In this document: piece after piece, positions 28,539 to 38,300 of the stretch | Numbering within the stretch: the first letter of the stretch is position 1 | Layout: the number at the start of each line of letters is the position of its first letter | Origin: Anaeromyxobacter oryzae | GTDB lineage: Bacteria > Myxococcota > Myxococcia > Myxococcales > Anaeromyxobacteraceae | Assembly (NCBI RefSeq): GCF_023169945.1 | Contig: NZ_AP025591.1 | Coordinates: forward strand, 4,522,481-4,586,480 | Length of the DNA stretch: 64,000 nucleotides | Direction: 5' to 3' | Made by a program: the position numbers and the translations under genes | The notes under the pieces: generated by a model | Told to the model about the DNA's origin: nothing | Database searches by the model: none | Seen by the model: only the letters and a program-made list of their open reading frames with translations

Positions 28539-28817
28539 ATGGATCCCAGGGAGAAGGACGGGGGCGGCAGCCGGCGGAAGGCGGAGCAGGCGGAGCGACG
28601 GCCGGTGGCGAAGGACCCCGGACCGGACGCGAACGCGCGCCAGCAGGGCGGGCCCTCGGGCGGGCCGCCGTCCGACGAGCAGCGCCCGTCGCGCGGCGCG
28701 TCCGCGGCGGATGACGTGGTGGAGCGGGTCCTGAAGGATCGGCAGCCCGGCGAGAAGACGCCCGAGCTCGGCGAGCCGGACTCGGGCGTGGCCGACGCGG
28801 GCGAGCTGGACGACTAG
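28539..28817 (+). CDS. small disordered hypothetical protein
   Basis: 92 residues, very hydrophilic and low-complexity (MDPREKDGGGSRRKAEQ...), acidic end GELDD. No domain. It ends 25 bp before the transaldolase ATG in the same direction, so the two may be cotranscribed. Coding is likely but the function is unknown. Confidence 0.45.
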   Translation: MDPREKDGGGSRRKAEQAERRPVAKDPGPDANARQQGGPSGGPPSDEQRPSRGASAADDVVERVLKDRQPGEKTPELGEPDSGVADAGELDD

Positions 28818-28841
28818 GACGAGCAGGAGAGGAGGGCGAAC

Positions 28842-29993
28842 ATGGCGAATCCGCTCCGCGAGCTGGCCCGCTACGGCCAGAGCGTCTGGTACGACAGCCT
28901 CCGGCGCGGGAACCTCGTGTCGGGCGAGCTGGCGCGCTACGTCGAGGAGGACGGGCTCACCGGCCTCACGACGAACCCTTCCATCTACGAGAAGGCGATC
29001 GCGGGGACGGGCGACTACGAGGAGGAGCTCGTGACGCTGCTGCCGCGGGCGGAGCTCGACGCGAAGACCATCTACGAGACGCTCGCGCTGCGGGACATCC
29101 GGGCGGCCGCCGATCTCCTCCGGCCGGTCTACGAGCGGACCGCGCGGGGCGACGGGTACGTGAGCCTCGAGGTGTCGCCCGTGGTGGCGCACGACGCCGG
29201 GGCGTCGCGCGACGAGGCGCGGCGGCTGTGGCGCGCGCTCGATCGCGAGAACGTGCTCATCAAGGTCCCCGGGACGCCCGAGGCGCTCCCCGTGATCCGC
29301 GACCTCCTCGCGGAGGGCGTGAACGTGAACATCACGCTCCTCTTCTCCCGGGCCAGGTACGCGCGGGTCGCGGAGGCGCACCTCGCGGCGCTCGAGGCGC
29401 GGGCTGCGCGCGGCGAGGACCTGTCCCGCGTCGCGAGCGTCGCGAGCTTCTTCGTGTCGCGCGTGGATTCGCTCGTGGACCGGCAGCTCGACGCCGTCGG
29501 CGCGGCCGGCGACGCCGCGCCAGGGGTCCGGGAGCGGGCGGCGGAGCTGCGCGGTCGGGTGGCGATCGCGAACGCGAAGCTCGCGTATCAGGACTGGCGC
29601 GCGCTCACGGCGACGCCGCGGTGGGCCCGGCTCGCGGCGCTCGGCGCGAAACCGCAGCGGCTCCTCTGGGCGAGCACGAGCACGAAGGACCCGCGCTATC
29701 GCGACGTCATGTACGTCGAGGAGCTCATCGGCCCGGACACCGTCGACACGATGCCCCCCGCCACGTTCGACGCGTTCCGGGAGCACGGCCGCGTCGCGCG
29801 GACGCTGGACGCCGACGTCGACGGCGCGCATCGGACGATCGACGCGCTCGCCGAGCTCGGGATCTCGCTGGACGACGCGACGGAGCGCCTGCTCAAGGAC
29901 GGCGTGCGGCTCTTCGCGGAGCCGTTCGGAAAGCTCCTCGCGACGATCGAGGCGCGGCGGGGCTCGCAGGCGGGCGCGGGCGCGAACCCGTAG
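28842..29993 (+). CDS. tal: transaldolase
   Basis: 383 residues, the longer subfamily of the TalB/TalC superfamily seen in actinobacteria and myxobacteria. Motifs: GLTTNPSIYEKAI near the N-terminus, YVSLEVSP, the catalytic lysine K141 in NVLIKVPGTPEAL, and GVNVNITLLFS. It transfers a dihydroxyacetone unit in the non-oxidative pentose-phosphate pathway. GGAG precedes the ATG. No other pentose-phosphate gene is adjacent. Confidence 0.93.
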   Translation: MANPLRELARYGQSVWYDSLRRGNLVSGELARYVEEDGLTGLTTNPSIYEKAIAGTGDYEEELVTLLPRAELDAKTIYETLALRDIRAAADLLRPVYERTARGDGYVSLEVSPVVAHDAGASRDEARRLWRALDRENVLIKVPGTPEALPVIRDLLAEGVNVNITLLFSRARYARVAEAHLAALEARAARGEDLSRVASVASFFVSRVDSLVDRQLDAVGAAGDAAPGVRERAAELRGRVAIANAKLAYQDWRALTATPRWARLAALGAKPQRLLWASTSTKDPRYRDVMYVEELIGPDTVDTMPPATFDAFREHGRVARTLDADVDGAHRTIDALAELGISLDDATERLLKDGVRLFAEPFGKLLATIEARRGSQAGAGANP

Positions 29994-30079
29994 GGGCCAC
30001 GCCATTCGCCTGCCGGCCCGAGCGTCGAACACCTCGTCGGGAGCCCTCACGGCCGAGCGCGCCCGGCTAAGCCTACGGC

Positions 30080-30274
30080 ATGCCAGACCAGACACAGACA
30101 GGTGGCCGCTGGACCGAGCGCGACGAGCTCGCGTCGCGCTTCATGCAGGCATGGATCTCGGGGCGCCTCGCCGGCGGTCAGGGTCTCGACCCCAACTTCG
30201 AGGCCCTCGCGCACGAGGCTTACGGAGCGGCGGATGCGTTCATGAAGGTGCGCGGCCGCGGCAGCGGTCCGTGA
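30080..30274 (+). CDS. small hypothetical protein
   Basis: 64 residues (MPDQTQTGGRWTERDELASRFMQAW...). Predicted helical with conserved-looking aromatic residues; no recognised family. It converges on the tRNA-Leu gene. Moderate coding evidence only: ATG start, plausible composition and an open gap. Confidence 0.4.
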   Translation: MPDQTQTGGRWTERDELASRFMQAWISGRLAGGQGLDPNFEALAHEAYGAADAFMKVRGRGSGP

Positions 30275-30344
30275 TCCCGGGCACCAGCCCCGGCGCCTCT
30301 CGAAGCGCTGCGCGTCGGCGCCCGCAGCGCTCGCGCGGGAGAGT

Positions 30345-30430
30345 AGGGCCGCCCGGGGTCGAACCGGGACGCCGGGTTGACCGGCGGGGGATTTTAAGTC
30401 CCCTGCGTCTGCCAGTTCCGCCACGGCCCC
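30345..30430 (-). tRNA. tRNA-Leu(TAA)
   Basis: 86-nt tRNA on the minus strand. Acceptor arms GGGGCCG and CGGCCCT, D-arm GGCGGAACTGGCAGACG, anticodon loop CTTAAAA (anticodon TAA, decoding UUA) on a GGGGA/TCCCC stem, a long variable arm, and T-arm CCCGGTTCGACCCCGGG. No encoded CCA. Its first 32 nt reappear, slightly changed, at 31600-31632 and 33613-33644. Confidence 0.9.
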
Positions 30431-30439
30431 AGGCAATCG

Positions 30440-30468
30440 AATCTACAGCGGAATCGCTGTCCGTGAAA
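30440..30468 (-). promoter_or_regulatory. sigma-70-type promoter of tRNA-Leu
   Basis: Reading on the minus strand, TTTCAC (30463-30468) and TAGATT (30440-30445) are separated by 17 bp, directly upstream of the tRNA-Leu 5' end at 30430. Confidence 0.5.
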
Positions 30469-30784
30469 CGTCGCTTTCAGGCATGGGCTGCCTGAGGCTG
30501 CGCATCGAGCGCGACCACCCTCGCCCACGGCGTCGCCCGAGAGGCGATTCGCGTTCCTCGGAGGGGAAGAGCGCGCCGGGGCCTGGGCTTCGCGGGTGTG
30601 AACACACATGCGGAAGGCGCGGCAGGACGAATCCCACCGCGCCATTGCCTGCTCCACTTGCTTCACTGCGCCGCTGGCGCGCCCGCGATCGTGACCCGTG
30701 GTGCTCGTGACCGACCGTGTCAGTGGCGGAGACGATCGTGACGCACGTGGCGGGTGGGTGGCGCCGGCTCGACTCCTTCGGCGT

Positions 30785-31351
30785 CTACTTGGGCGGCGGC
30801 GGCACGTGGCAGGTTACGCACGTCTCGGTCTCGACGGAGCATACCTCCAAATCGCCGGCGCCCTTGAGGTGGAAGTCCACCGCCCCGGCCTTGCCGTTCG
30901 TGCTGCCGATCTTGTCCACGTCCGGGACCTTGGTGCCGGGAGCCTGGGTATACTTGAGCGTGGTCCCGTTGAGGAAGTCGCCACCCGGGCCGGGGCCCGC
31001 GAACGTCAGGCCCGTGCCCAGGTCGATCAGGACGACATCCGATGTACCGCTACCGCAGGCGGCACCCTCCTGCCCGGTCGTGGTGCCGACGAGGAAGAAG
31101 CCGTCCGGATTCTCGCCCGCCCGGAAGGCGTTCGCGCTCGGGAGCAAGCCGACCGAGCACACGGGTAGCGATCCCGCCGATGGGATGGTCTCACCGTGCG
31201 GGTTCACACACTGGACGCAGCACGGTGGGTGTGCGAGCGCCAGCGTTGGTACGCCGGTGAGCGCCGCCATCGCGATGAACGCCACGGAGTGCGAGGAGCA
31301 GCGCACCGACGCTGAAAGAGATCGAGCGGACGTTCGCAGGAACCAATTCAT
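30785..31351 (-). CDS. secreted Cys-rich hypothetical protein
   Basis: 188 residues from MNWFLRTSAR. An N-terminal signal peptide (SVAFIAMAALTGVPTLALA) is followed by HPPCCVQCVNPHG and several further cysteines (CSVG, ACGSG, CSVETETCVTCHVP). Probably periplasmic or extracellular and disulphide-bonded. The frame continues upstream to 31573 but without plausible sequence. It is the only gene between the intact tRNA-Leu and the first partial tRNA-Leu copy. About 350 bp before it (30431-30784) hold no gene apart from the tRNA promoter. Confidence 0.6.
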   Translation of the reverse strand: MNWFLRTSARSLSASVRCSSHSVAFIAMAALTGVPTLALAHPPCCVQCVNPHGETIPSAGSLPVCSVGLLPSANAFRAGENPDGFFLVGTTTGQEGAACGSGTSDVVLIDLGTGLTFAGPGPGGDFLNGTTLKYTQAPGTKVPDVDKIGSTNGKAGAVDFHLKGAGDLEVCSVETETCVTCHVPPPPK

Positions 31352-31599
31352 CCCGATACCCCCATCGATTGGTGATTGTCCAAGGCGGCGAACCGTGCGG
31401 GCTCGCCCGGTTCGACGATAGGAGGTGCGGTGCGCCGCGGCCAGAGCCCAACGGGAAGTGAAGGCGATACCGTCGATGGAGCGGCAACCCGTCGGCGGTT
31501 GCCATGCCGAGGAGGAGCCGTTGACCGCTCGAGCAACGAGGCATTCGAACCCAGCCTCGTCGGGAGCATTCACGCAGGGTTGAGCCGGTTGAGCGTCAG

Positions 31600-31632
31600 G
31601 CCCCCTGCCTCTACCCGTTCCGCCACGGCCTC
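31600..31632 (-). repeat. partial tRNA-Leu copy 1 (5' half)
   Basis: On the minus strand the sequence matches the first 32 nt of tRNA-Leu(TAA) with several changes (GAGGCCGTGGCGGAACGGGT then AGAGGCAGGGG). No anticodon loop, variable arm or T-arm follows, so it cannot be a functional tRNA. Confidence 0.6.
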
Positions 31633-31702
31633 AGGACCGGGATCGGGGAATCGAACGATGGGGTCGAGGCGCAGCTCGTGCACTGGCGCTCACCCATGGT
31701 CC

Positions 31703-32368
31703 TCACCGCGCCCCGAGGCGACTTGCGCTCCTGGCCGCCCCTGACGCGGGGACGAGCACGAGATCGAAATCCACCTGGATCTCGTCATCGACGCCAATGG
31801 ACCCTCCGGCGGTCGAGAACGGCGTCATCCCGAAGTCCGTCTGACGGAAACGAACGCTGCCGGCGACGCGGTAGCCGAGCGCATCCATGCGCGCGTGAAA
31901 CGGGACGTCGAGCGGCCGCGTCGCGCCGTGGAGCGACAGCGCCCCGTGCAGCACGCCCTCGAGACCGTCGCCCTCGCCTCGAGTGCTCGCCGACTCACCG
32001 TGAAACCTGATCTCCCGGTAGCGCTGCGCGTCGAGGACCTCCGGCCCGGCGGCCTCGCGATCCACGTAGGCCCGCAGCTTCGGCGCGAGGCGCGCGGCCT
32101 GGTCGTGCAGCGTGCCCGCGTCGATCCGCACGTCCACGTGGACCTCCTGCGGATGGTTCGGATCGAAATTCACCTCGGCTTGCCACACAGCGGGGGTGAA
32201 CTGGTGATCGTGGGAAAGGGCGCGGAGGAGGCCGTTCCTGCCGGTGCGGATGACGAGCGCACTTGCCGAGGTGTCGGCCTGGAGCGGGGCGCTCGGTGAA
32301 GGCCGAGGCCAGGCGACCAGGGCGACGACGAGAAGGAACTGCGTCCACTTCGTGACGGCTCGTTGCAT
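31703..32368 (-). CDS. YceI-family periplasmic lipid-binding-like protein
   Basis: 221 residues from MQRAVTKWTQF with a signal peptide (FLLVVALVAWPRPSPSA). The YceI-type beta-barrel pattern is visible: strand AEVNFDPNHPQEVHVDVRID, then RYREIRFHGES, LEGVLHGALSLHGATRPLDVPF, and SVRFRQTDFGMTPFS near the C-terminus. The family binds isoprenoid-type or other lipids, exported to the periplasm; partner unknown. It lies between the two partial tRNA-Leu copies with the next gene, on the same strand. Confidence 0.8.
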   Translation of the reverse strand: MQRAVTKWTQFLLVVALVAWPRPSPSAPLQADTSASALVIRTGRNGLLRALSHDHQFTPAVWQAEVNFDPNHPQEVHVDVRIDAGTLHDQAARLAPKLRAYVDREAAGPEVLDAQRYREIRFHGESASTRGEGDGLEGVLHGALSLHGATRPLDVPFHARMDALGYRVAGSVRFRQTDFGMTPFSTAGGSIGVDDEIQVDFDLVLVPASGAARSASRLGAR

Positions 32369-32511
32369 GAGGGGCTCCTGGGGAGCGGAATCGTGAATGT
32401 TCGGGGGACATCGGATGAGACGGCCTCGGGCGCGGAGGCTCCTGGAGCGAGCCCCTGCGCCACGGGCCTGGGTCCTCGACGGACCACCTCCGTCGCCGCG
32501 ACGCCACGCGA

Positions 32512-33351
32512 TCAAGGCGCGGTCGGGTCGATCGTCTGCCAGCCGGGCACGCCTCGACCGTTGGTCTGACCGGGGGCGGTGTCGCCGGCGTAGTAGTACA
32601 GGGGGTGCCCCTTGTACGCCGACTGGCGCGTGCCGTCCGCGCGCGTGTAGACGGTGAAGTCGGCCGCGACGAGATCACTCGGCACCGTGACCTGGTCCGT
32701 GAGGAAGGTGGGCCAGCTCGTCATGCACGGGCCACTCGTACAGGCAGTGACCGGTGACGTCGTGCGCGTGCCGACGGTGTCTCGGGCGAAGGAATACAGG
32801 GCGCGGCCTGCACCGTCCGTCAGATAGGTCGCCGCCTCGTTCGCCTTGCTGAGCTGCGCGATCGAGTAGGTCGGGTCGTGCACGACGTACCAGATCCCGT
32901 TCACGCCCTCGCCCTGGGTGTCGCCTGCCGCCGCGTCGCCGGCGTAGTAGTAGAGGGGGAATCCCTTGTACGTCGTCTGCTTGCTTCCGTCGGAGCGGGT
33001 GATCTGGCCGACGTCCGCCGCGTTGATCCCCTGCGCGACCGCGCCGTCGGCGTCGAAGATGGGCCAGATCGGGAGGCAGCCCGCATTGCAGTTCGAGACC
33101 GCGGCCTGGGTGCCGCTCGCCGGGATGTCCTTCGCGAAGTAATAGAGCGACCGGCCGCTTCCGTCGACGAGGTGACTGCCGAGCCGGGCGTCCGTCGTGA
33201 GCATCAGCGTCGACGGCTGGCCGGGGTTCGCGCCCGACGGGTCGGGGGTCCCGGAGCCCGTGTCGTTGGTGCCTCCGCACGCCGCGGTCAGGGCAAGCAC
33301 CACGAGTGGCGTCATCACGGCGGAACGGAATCCGGGAATTCTGCTTCTCAT
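32512..33351 (-). CDS. lipoprotein with repeated SCO-type secreted domains (PF03640-like)
   Basis: 279 residues from MRSRIPGFRS; lipobox LALTAACGG. Four repeats of about 50 residues: GSHLVDGSGRSLYYFAKD, then DGSKQTTYKGFPLYYYAGD, TYLTDGAGRALYSFARD, and DGTRQSAYKGHPLYYYAGD, alternating with conserved Cys pairs (CNAGCLPIWP, CTSGPCMTSWP). This matches the secreted-repeat lipoproteins of unknown function in COG4315. Possibly redox- or cell-envelope-associated. Co-directional with the YceI gene. Confidence 0.85.
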   Translation of the reverse strand: MRSRIPGFRSAVMTPLVVLALTAACGGTNDTGSGTPDPSGANPGQPSTLMLTTDARLGSHLVDGSGRSLYYFAKDIPASGTQAAVSNCNAGCLPIWPIFDADGAVAQGINAADVGQITRSDGSKQTTYKGFPLYYYAGDAAAGDTQGEGVNGIWYVVHDPTYSIAQLSKANEAATYLTDGAGRALYSFARDTVGTRTTSPVTACTSGPCMTSWPTFLTDQVTVPSDLVAADFTVYTRADGTRQSAYKGHPLYYYAGDTAPGQTNGRGVPGWQTIDPTAP

Positions 33352-33612
33352 GTCGACCTCAATCTCGTCCAGCATGGGGCACTATTGCCCGAGTCCATTT
33401 CGGTTCCCGCACCGCGCCTGGATCGCGGAGGGGAGACCTCTCGGTGAGTACGCGGGGGGCGACGCCCGGATACAGGCACCGCCGGCGGAGTCGGGCCCAC
33501 GCGCGGGCAAGAGACGCGCGCGCGGTGCCGATCGCGATCGAGCGACTCGGGGACGAGATCAGCGGGGACGTGGCCCGACGCGCGTCAGGTCCGGAAAGTC
33601 ACGGCAGAGCGG

Positions 33613-33644
33613 TCCCCTGCGTCTACCAGTTCCGCCACGGCCCC
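33613..33644 (-). repeat. partial tRNA-Leu copy 2 (5' half)
   Basis: The minus strand repeats the first 32 nt of tRNA-Leu(TAA) with one mismatch (a G for A change in the D-loop part). No T-arm follows. With the copy at 31600-31632 it bounds the YceI/lipoprotein cassette. About 300 bp around it (33352-33657) hold no gene. Confidence 0.7.
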
Positions 33645-33657
33645 GCGACGCGGGAGT

Positions 33658-34098
33658 CTACCGTGGCGACGCGGCGCCCGCGACGCGCGCGATCGTGGCG
33701 AGCAGCCGCTCCGGGGCGCACGGCTTCTCGAGCACCGCGGCAGCGGGGACACCGGCCACGCGGTGCGACGAGAGCAGGATGACCGGCACCGCCGCGACCG
33801 TCGGCTCGCGAAGCTGCGCCTCGCGGAACTCGCGGCCGCTCATGACCGGCATGTCGAGGTCGAGGACGATCACGTCGGGCGCGGGCTTCACGGTCCGGAG
33901 GTGAAGCAGCGCGTCGAGGCCGTTCTCCGCCTCCACGACCTCCATCCGCTCGAGGCGGAGGAGGTCGGCGAGGGCGCCGCGGAGGTCGAGGTCGTCCTCC
34001 ACCAGCAGGACGCGGATGGGGCGCGCAAGGCGCGTCTCGGCATGAATGGCGGATAGGCAGGCAGGCATCCGGTGCACCCTGTTCGTGGGGCGAAGCAT
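33658..34098 (-). CDS. response regulator receiver protein
   Basis: 146 residues, a single receiver domain. Acid pocket E34-D35-D36, phospho-acceptor D80 in VIVLDLDMPVMSG, S110/S111 (LLSSH) in place of Thr, K125 in VLEKPCAPE. The starts at 34098 and at MPACLSAIHA (34068) are both possible. No output domain, no adjacent kinase. Confidence 0.85.
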   Translation of the reverse strand: MLRPTNRVHRMPACLSAIHAETRLARPIRVLLVEDDLDLRGALADLLRLERMEVVEAENGLDALLHLRTVKPAPDVIVLDLDMPVMSGREFREAQLREPTVAAVPVILLSSHRVAGVPAAAVLEKPCAPERLLATIARVAGAASPR

Positions 34099-34309
34099 GC
34101 CCCAGACCCCTGACGTTCGACGTGCAGCGCGGGGCCATCCGCCGGTTGTGCAAGTTCGGATCCGCGACGATCCGCGTGCGTTTCCCGTGATCGCGGCGGT
34201 GCAGCCGCGACCCGGGTGTCACGGGCGAACCGCGGCGGCCCCATGGTGTCGCCCACGCGCGACACCTCCACCGGGGACACGGGCGAGCGGGCGGGTGGGT
34301 GCCGCTCCC

Positions 34310-35332
34310 CTATCGTGCGTAGCGCTCCTGGAACAGGCGACCGAGGGCCGGATTGCGCCGGAGGAGCTCGAGCGTGAGCCGCGCGTGCCCGGGGACGTAC
34401 CCGTTCCCGATGACGAGCGTCGCGTCCTTGCCGACGCCCTCCGCGCCGAGCGCGGCGGCAGTGAAGCTCGTCGCCATCGAGAAGAAGACGACCGTCCCGC
34501 CGTCGCGCGCGGAGAGGATTGCCGCCATCTCGGTGCCGGGGACGCTGGCGCAGCTCACGACGACGTCGCAGCGGCCGCCCGCCGCCTCCACCTCCGCGAG
34601 GACCGCCAGCGGATCCGTCGCGTCCACCCGCAGCCGCGCGTCGGCGACGCCGAGGGTGGCGAGCGCGTCGAGCGCCGCCTCGGAGCGGTCGGCGACGAGG
34701 AGCGCGCCGGTCGCGCCGAGGCTCTCCCGCGCCTGCACGGCGACGAGCGCGCCCGACTTCCCGGCCCCGAGCACGAGGACGCGGTGGCCGGGGCGGACGT
34801 GCCGGGCGACGAGGGCCGGGGCGCCGCACACGTCGAGCGCCGCGAGCGCGAGCGTCTCCGGCAGATCCTCCGGGAGCTCCGCCCAGAGCCCGGTCGCGAA
34901 CAGGATCGCCTCCCCGTCGCACTCCACGCGGTCGATCTCGGGGCGCACCGCGCGGATCCGGTCGAGGCGGAGCGGCGTGAGCGTGAGCGAGACGAGGGTG
35001 GCGATCCGGTCGCCCGGCCGGAGGACCGCGGCGGCCGGGTGGCGCGGTCCGACGGCGGAGACGCGCCCGATGAGCATGCCGCCCGAGCCAGTGACCGGGT
35101 TGTGCAGCTTCCCGCGCGCGCGGACGAGCCGCAGCAGCTCGGCGGCGATCCGGTCGGGGTCGCGCCCGACCGCGCCCTCGATCTGGCGGAAGCTCGCCGC
35201 GTCCACGTTGAGCGCCTCGACGGAGATCGCGAGCTCGTCCTCGCCGAGCGGCAGCGACGGGTCGAGCACTTCGGCGCGCTGCGGGAGGACGCCGGGAGGC
35301 GAGACGACGCGGCGGAGGCCGTAGGGATCCAT
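34310..35332 (-). CDS. kdd: L-erythro-3,5-diaminohexanoate dehydrogenase
   Basis: 340 residues. The sequence shows the Kdd pattern: GLRRVVSPPGVLPQ at the N-terminus, LNVDAASFRQI, GKLHNPVTGSGGMLIGRV and the Rossmann loop VLVLGAGKSGALVA, with a medium-chain dehydrogenase fold. It oxidises L-erythro-3,5-diaminohexanoate to 5-amino-3-oxohexanoate in lysine fermentation. The usual partners (lysine 2,3-aminomutase, 5,6-aminomutase, Kce, Kal) are not in this window, so the gene is isolated here. Confidence 0.88.
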   Translation of the reverse strand: MDPYGLRRVVSPPGVLPQRAEVLDPSLPLGEDELAISVEALNVDAASFRQIEGAVGRDPDRIAAELLRLVRARGKLHNPVTGSGGMLIGRVSAVGPRHPAAAVLRPGDRIATLVSLTLTPLRLDRIRAVRPEIDRVECDGEAILFATGLWAELPEDLPETLALAALDVCGAPALVARHVRPGHRVLVLGAGKSGALVAVQARESLGATGALLVADRSEAALDALATLGVADARLRVDATDPLAVLAEVEAAGGRCDVVVSCASVPGTEMAAILSARDGGTVVFFSMATSFTAAALGAEGVGKDATLVIGNGYVPGHARLTLELLRRNPALGRLFQERYAR

Positions 35333-35385
35333 CGCGCGAGACTGTAAGGGGCGCCCGGGCGGGCGTCGAGGTCACGGGTGGCGCG

Positions 35386-38300
35386 TCAGGCGTCCCGGTC
35401 GACCACGACCAGCGCGTCGAGCTCGAGGAGCGCGGCCGGGAGCCCCGCCGTGCCCCTGAGCCCCTTCTCCAGCCGGACGCAGCGCGCCGCCTCCGCCCGG
35501 TGCCCGGCGGCGACGAACCCGGCGCGGGCCTGCGCGAGCGCCACGAGCGCGTCGTCGGACCGGCGCTGCGCGGCGAGGACGCGCGCGCGGGCGAGGCGCG
35601 CGATCGCGAGGAGCACGCGGCCGCCGCGGGCCTGGGCGAGCTCCTCGAGCTGCGTCGCCTCCGCGTCCGCGTCCGAGATCCGCCCGCGGGCGAGCGCCAC
35701 CCGGATCGCCTCCGGGCGGAGCGCCGCGTCGCACGACGCGCACTCGCCGTGCCGCGCGGCGGTCTCGCTCGCCTCCTTCACCGCGTCCTCCGCGGCGCCG
35801 GCGAACCCGGCCGCGAGCCGGTTGCGCGCCTCGGCGGCGTGCAGCCGGAGGAGCACGTGCCGCCGGAGCGCGGCGCGCTCGGCCACGACGATGCCGTCCC
35901 CGAGCAGCTCGCGCGCCTCGTCGAGCCGCCCCCGCATCGTGAGGACGGTGCCGAGCCGCTCCATGGCGAGCGCCTCGCCGAACGCGGAGCCGGCGGCGCG
36001 GAAGCCGTCGAGCGCGGCGCGGACGGCGAGCTCGGCGGCCTCGAGCTGGCCCGCGGCGATGGCGCAGGTCGCCTCGCCGAGCCGCCCTGCGGCGAGCGCC
36101 TCGGGGACGTCGCGCTGCCGCGCGCGCTCGACGAGGAGGCCGGCGGCGCGCGCGACGTCCGCGGCGGGCACGTCGCCGAGCAGGTCGCGGTCCCACAGCA
36201 TCGCGTGCACCTCCACGAGGTGCTCGGGCGTGGTGTCCTGGCGGAGGTGATCCGCGGGGGCGGCGGCAGCCCCGGTCGCCGGCAGCGCCGTCCCGAGCAT
36301 CCCGCGAGCGAGCGCGCCGACGTCCTCGCCGCGGGCGAGGAGATCCGCGTCGCCCGCCTGCGCGGCGGCCGCGACGCACGCGTCCGCGGCGGCGGCCGCC
36401 GCCTCGTGGCGGCCCGCGTGCCAGAGGAGCTGCGCCCGGAGGTGGAGGAGCGCGGCGCTCTCCTCGGGCGCGTGGCCCTCGGCGGCGGCGAGGCCGTCCT
36501 CGAGCTCCGCGTCCGCGGCGGCGAGATCCCCGCCGGCCGCGAGCGCGACGGCGGCGAGGCGGTGGGCCCGCGCGCGCTGCTCGGGGGCGGGCCGGAACCC
36601 GCCGGCACCCTCGAGTCGCGCCGCGTCCCCGAACGCCCGCGCCGCCTCGGTCACCTCGCCGAGCTGGAGGCGGACGCGCCCGATGGCGTCGAGCAGCTCG
36701 AGCCGAGCCGCGCCGTCCTCCGGCCCGAGCAGCTCGAGCGCCTCCGCGAAGAACGCGAGCGCCTCGGAGAGGCCGGCACGGTCCGCGGCCCGATGGCCGG
36801 CGGCGACGAGGTGGCGGATCGCGCGCTCGCGCTGGCCGGCGCGGCGGCGGTGCTGCGCGAGCGCCTCGGCGGGCGCGGCGTGGCCGGCGGCGGCCTCGAT
36901 CGCGTCGGCGATGGCGGCGTGGAGCGCCGCGCGCCGCTCCGGCGCGAGGCCGTCGTAGATCACCTCGCGCACGAGCGCGTCGTGGAAGTGGTATCCGGCG
37001 CCGTCCTCGTCGAGCAGCCGCGCGTCGAGGCAGGCCTCGAGCGCGGTCACCGCCTCGTGGGCGGTGAGCCCGGTCGCGGGCCGGACGAGCTCGAAGTCGA
37101 AGCGGCGCCCCGCCACGGCGGCCGCGGCGAGGAGCGCCTCGGCCCGCGCGCCGAGCCGCGCGACGCGCGCCCGGAGCGCGGCGGACGGATCGGCGGGGAC
37201 CTGCTGGCCCGGCTCGGCGTGCGCGCGCACCGCCTCCTCGACGAGCGCCGGGCACCCGTCGGTCGCCCGGTAGATCTGCGCCACGAGCGCGTCGGGCGCG
37301 CGCGTGCCGAGGAGGTCGTCGACCTGCTCCCGCGTGGCGGTGAGGCCGAGCCGCGGCACCCGGACGCCCCGGGCGAGGCGGCTGCCGTCGAGGTGCGCGA
37401 GTGCCATCTGGATGGGCGTCCCGGCGTGGATCGCCTCCTCGCGGCAGGTCGCGATGATGGACAGGCGCAGCTCGGCCGCGCGCCGCGCGAGATAGTGGAG
37501 GAGGTTCAGGGAGGACTCGTCCGCCTCGTGCACGTCCTCGAGGACGAGGCAGAGCGGCCGGCCGTCGGCGAGCGTCGCGAGCGCGGCGATCACCGCGTCG
37601 AGGACGCGGAGCCGGATCGCCTCCGGCGAGCCACCGGACGGCAGCGCGCCGGTCGCGAACGGGTCGGGCGCGCCCGGGTGCACGCGCGCCTCCTCGCGGA
37701 AGAGGTCGGCGAACAGCCCGTACGGCGCGCCCGCGCCCGCGGTCCCCTCCGCGGTCGCGATGCCGGTGAGCACCGTCGCGCCGCGCGCCTGGGCGATGCG
37801 GGCGCCCTCGACGGCGATGCGCGTCTTCCCGACGCCCCGCTCTCCGAGCAGGAAGAGCACCCCCGAGCCCTTCTCCGCGAGCGACTCGAGCAAGAGGAGG
37901 ATCGCCGCCCGGCCGCGCACAGGCGCGGGCTCGGTCGACCCGAGGAGCCGCCGCGCGGCGCGGCGAGCGCCGTCGAGCCCGGCGCGCGCCTGCGCCGGCC
38001 CGATCTCGCCGCGCTGGATCGCCTGGCGGAGCGCCCGCGTCTCGTCGGTCGGCGCGCGGCCGGCGGCGCGGAGCGCCGACTCGCAGGCGTCGTACTGGCG
38101 GAGCGCTTCGGCGCGCCGGCCGGATGCGGCGAGGAGCTTCATGAGGAGCTGGTGCGCATCCTCGCCGGCCGGGTCGACCTCGAGGAGGCGCCGGAGCAGC
38201 GGGATCGCCGCGCTCGCGTCGCCCTCGTCCGCGGCCGCGCGCGCGAGCGGGTACGCCGCCTCCGCGAATCGCGACCGGAGGACGGAGCGCCGCGACACGA

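Noticed and set aside
31600..31632. A second tRNA-Leu gene
   Set aside because: Only the 5' half is present, without a variable arm, T-arm or anticodon loop.
33613..33644. A third tRNA-Leu gene
   Set aside because: Only the 5' 32 nt are present, although with a single mismatch.
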